Below, piece by piece: positions 63,404 through 64,000 of a DNA stretch of 64,000 bases. Position numbers and translations under genes: made by a program. The stretch is from Candidatus Poribacteria bacterium (GTDB taxonomy: Bacteria > Poribacteria > WGA-4E > WGA-3G): positions 1,736,001 through 1,800,000 of the forward strand of contig OY282386.1 of NCBI GenBank assembly GCA_958295945.1. Reading direction: 5' to 3'. The notes under the pieces were generated by a model that was given only the letters and a program-made list of their open reading frames with translations, did no database searches and was not told the DNA's origin. Each line of letters starts with the position of its first letter. Within the stretch, counting starts at the first letter, position 1.

Positions 63404-64000
63404 ATGGAAAAAATAATGAAAGCAGCAATGCTTATAACCTTAGTTTGTTCTATAACACAACCAACACAACCAATTCTTGCAGGAACATGGAGAGATGATT
63501 TCTCCGACCCAGATACCACTCAGTGGGAAATTTATAACATATCGAATCAGCAAAATGCTGCCGAGAAGGACACCACTCAGTGGAAAATAAAAGATGGAGT
63601 AGTGTATGGAACGCAACGTGAATTTTCAAGACAGAGCACATTTTTAACTGGCAAGTTAACGTGGAAAAATTATTCCGTTTCTTGCCGTGCAAAGTTCGTT
63701 GGAGAATGGTTTCCAACACTTGATTTAGGGTTAGTCCTTCACACAAGACCTAAAGAACATCAACGATTTATGTTTTTAATGCATCATGATGAACAGAAAA
63801 TATCTATTGTGGCATTCTTGGGTGGAAAATGGCAAAATGGTCAATTTGTGATTACTAAGAACGTTAAAAAATTTAACTTTGATATAAACTTAAATACTTG
63901 GTATTCGCTTTCTGCAAAATTAGTAAAAGACAACCACCTCCAATTTGAGATAGAAAATTTAAATGATCCCGATAATAAGGCTACGCAAAATATAAAAATT
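63404..64000 (+). CDS. exported concanavalin A-like/LamG-type protein, cut by window end
   Basis: Opens with ATG at 63404 (AAGGAAAA upstream); 199 codons are visible with no stop, so the gene continues beyond the window. Signal peptide ends QPILAG. The mature sequence (WRDDFSDPDTTQWEIYN, VSCRAKFVGEWFPTLDLGLV, RFMFLMHHDEQKISIVAFLG) matches the lectin-like or DUF1080-type beta-sandwich of exported glycan-binding proteins. The segment DTTQW occurs twice near the N-terminus. Confidence 0.75.
   Translation, partial: MEKIMKAAMLITLVCSITQPTQPILAGTWRDDFSDPDTTQWEIYNISNQQNAAEKDTTQWKIKDGVVYGTQREFSRQSTFLTGKLTWKNYSVSCRAKFVGEWFPTLDLGLVLHTRPKEHQRFMFLMHHDEQKISIVAFLGGKWQNGQFVITKNVKKFNFDINLNTWYSLSAKLVKDNHLQFEIENLNDPDNKATQNIKI

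Noticed and set aside
1-64000. CRISPR arrays, tRNA, rRNA or plasmid/phage origins
   Set aside because: No regularly spaced repeats, no cloverleaf or rRNA segments and no replication genes were seen; the clustered repeats are MITEs and palindromes with irregular spacing.

Overview
The window looks like a low-GC, gene-sparse chromosome segment from an uncultured Gram-negative-type bacterium, most probably a member of Candidatus Poribacteria or a close relative. This is inference from the gene repertoire: a CxPSR sulfatase, phytanoyl-CoA dioxygenase-like, Gfo/Idh/MocA and mannonate-dehydratase-like enzymes, ASPIC/UnbV FG-GAP proteins, SUMF1-domain proteins, a cohesin/dockerin protein, LamG and WD40 exported proteins, and many small palindromic or MITE-like repeats. 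No rRNA, tRNA or universal single-copy marker is present, so the assignment rests on family content only.

Layout. 1-6634: a plus-strand cluster with a two-TM coiled-coil protein, two PspA/IM30 (ESCRT-III superfamily) paralogues, a large unknown protein with an HDTWGHQWQE motif, and an AAA+ ATPase. 6684-8296: a minus-strand Gfo/Idh/MocA pair. 8545-11145: rhodanese, polyamine-type binding lipoprotein and a duplicated membrane protein. 11146-18292: a transposon-rich region with one MITE in a perfect 9-bp duplication, two near-identical IS630 copies in opposite orientation, three IS630-related MITEs, a sulfatase plus mannonate dehydratase pair, and a four-helix-bundle gene destroyed by an IS. 18657-25279: an exported protein and a 1.8-kaa thioester alpha-2-macroglobulin. 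25866-30570: a TPR / SUMF1 / ASPIC-UnbV operon divergent from a PhyH-type dioxygenase. 30838-36288: cohesin-dockerin protein and two IS200/IS605-type TnpB units around a Tat-exported aldo/keto reductase. 36350-44479: deacetylase, WD40, DUF423, an EF-G paralogue, a TonB-C/SUMF1 fusion and a decayed two-gene module. 44751-50656: minus-strand catabolic genes (enolase superfamily, LamG, aldehyde dehydrogenase) and an odd Gfo/Idh, zinc-ribbon, unknown, GspG-like operon. 51027-64000: large exported or surface proteins, a DUF4038-type glycoside hydrolase, PQQ and TolB-like propellers, and an open-ended exported protein.

How it fits together. Sulfatase, mannonate dehydratase, enolase-superfamily enzyme, aldehyde dehydrogenase, two Gfo/Idh oxidoreductases, a glycoside hydrolase and a polysaccharide deacetylase point to use of sulfated or uronic-acid-rich polysaccharides. 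Several exported proteins carry LamG, PKD, cohesin/dockerin or propeller modules, and three unrelated ones share a short C-terminal tail around T-x-x-W-x-x-x-K. The most system-like locus is the PspA/AAA+ cluster at 292-6634, which resembles a bacterial ESCRT-III plus remodelling-ATPase module with two additional unknown partners.
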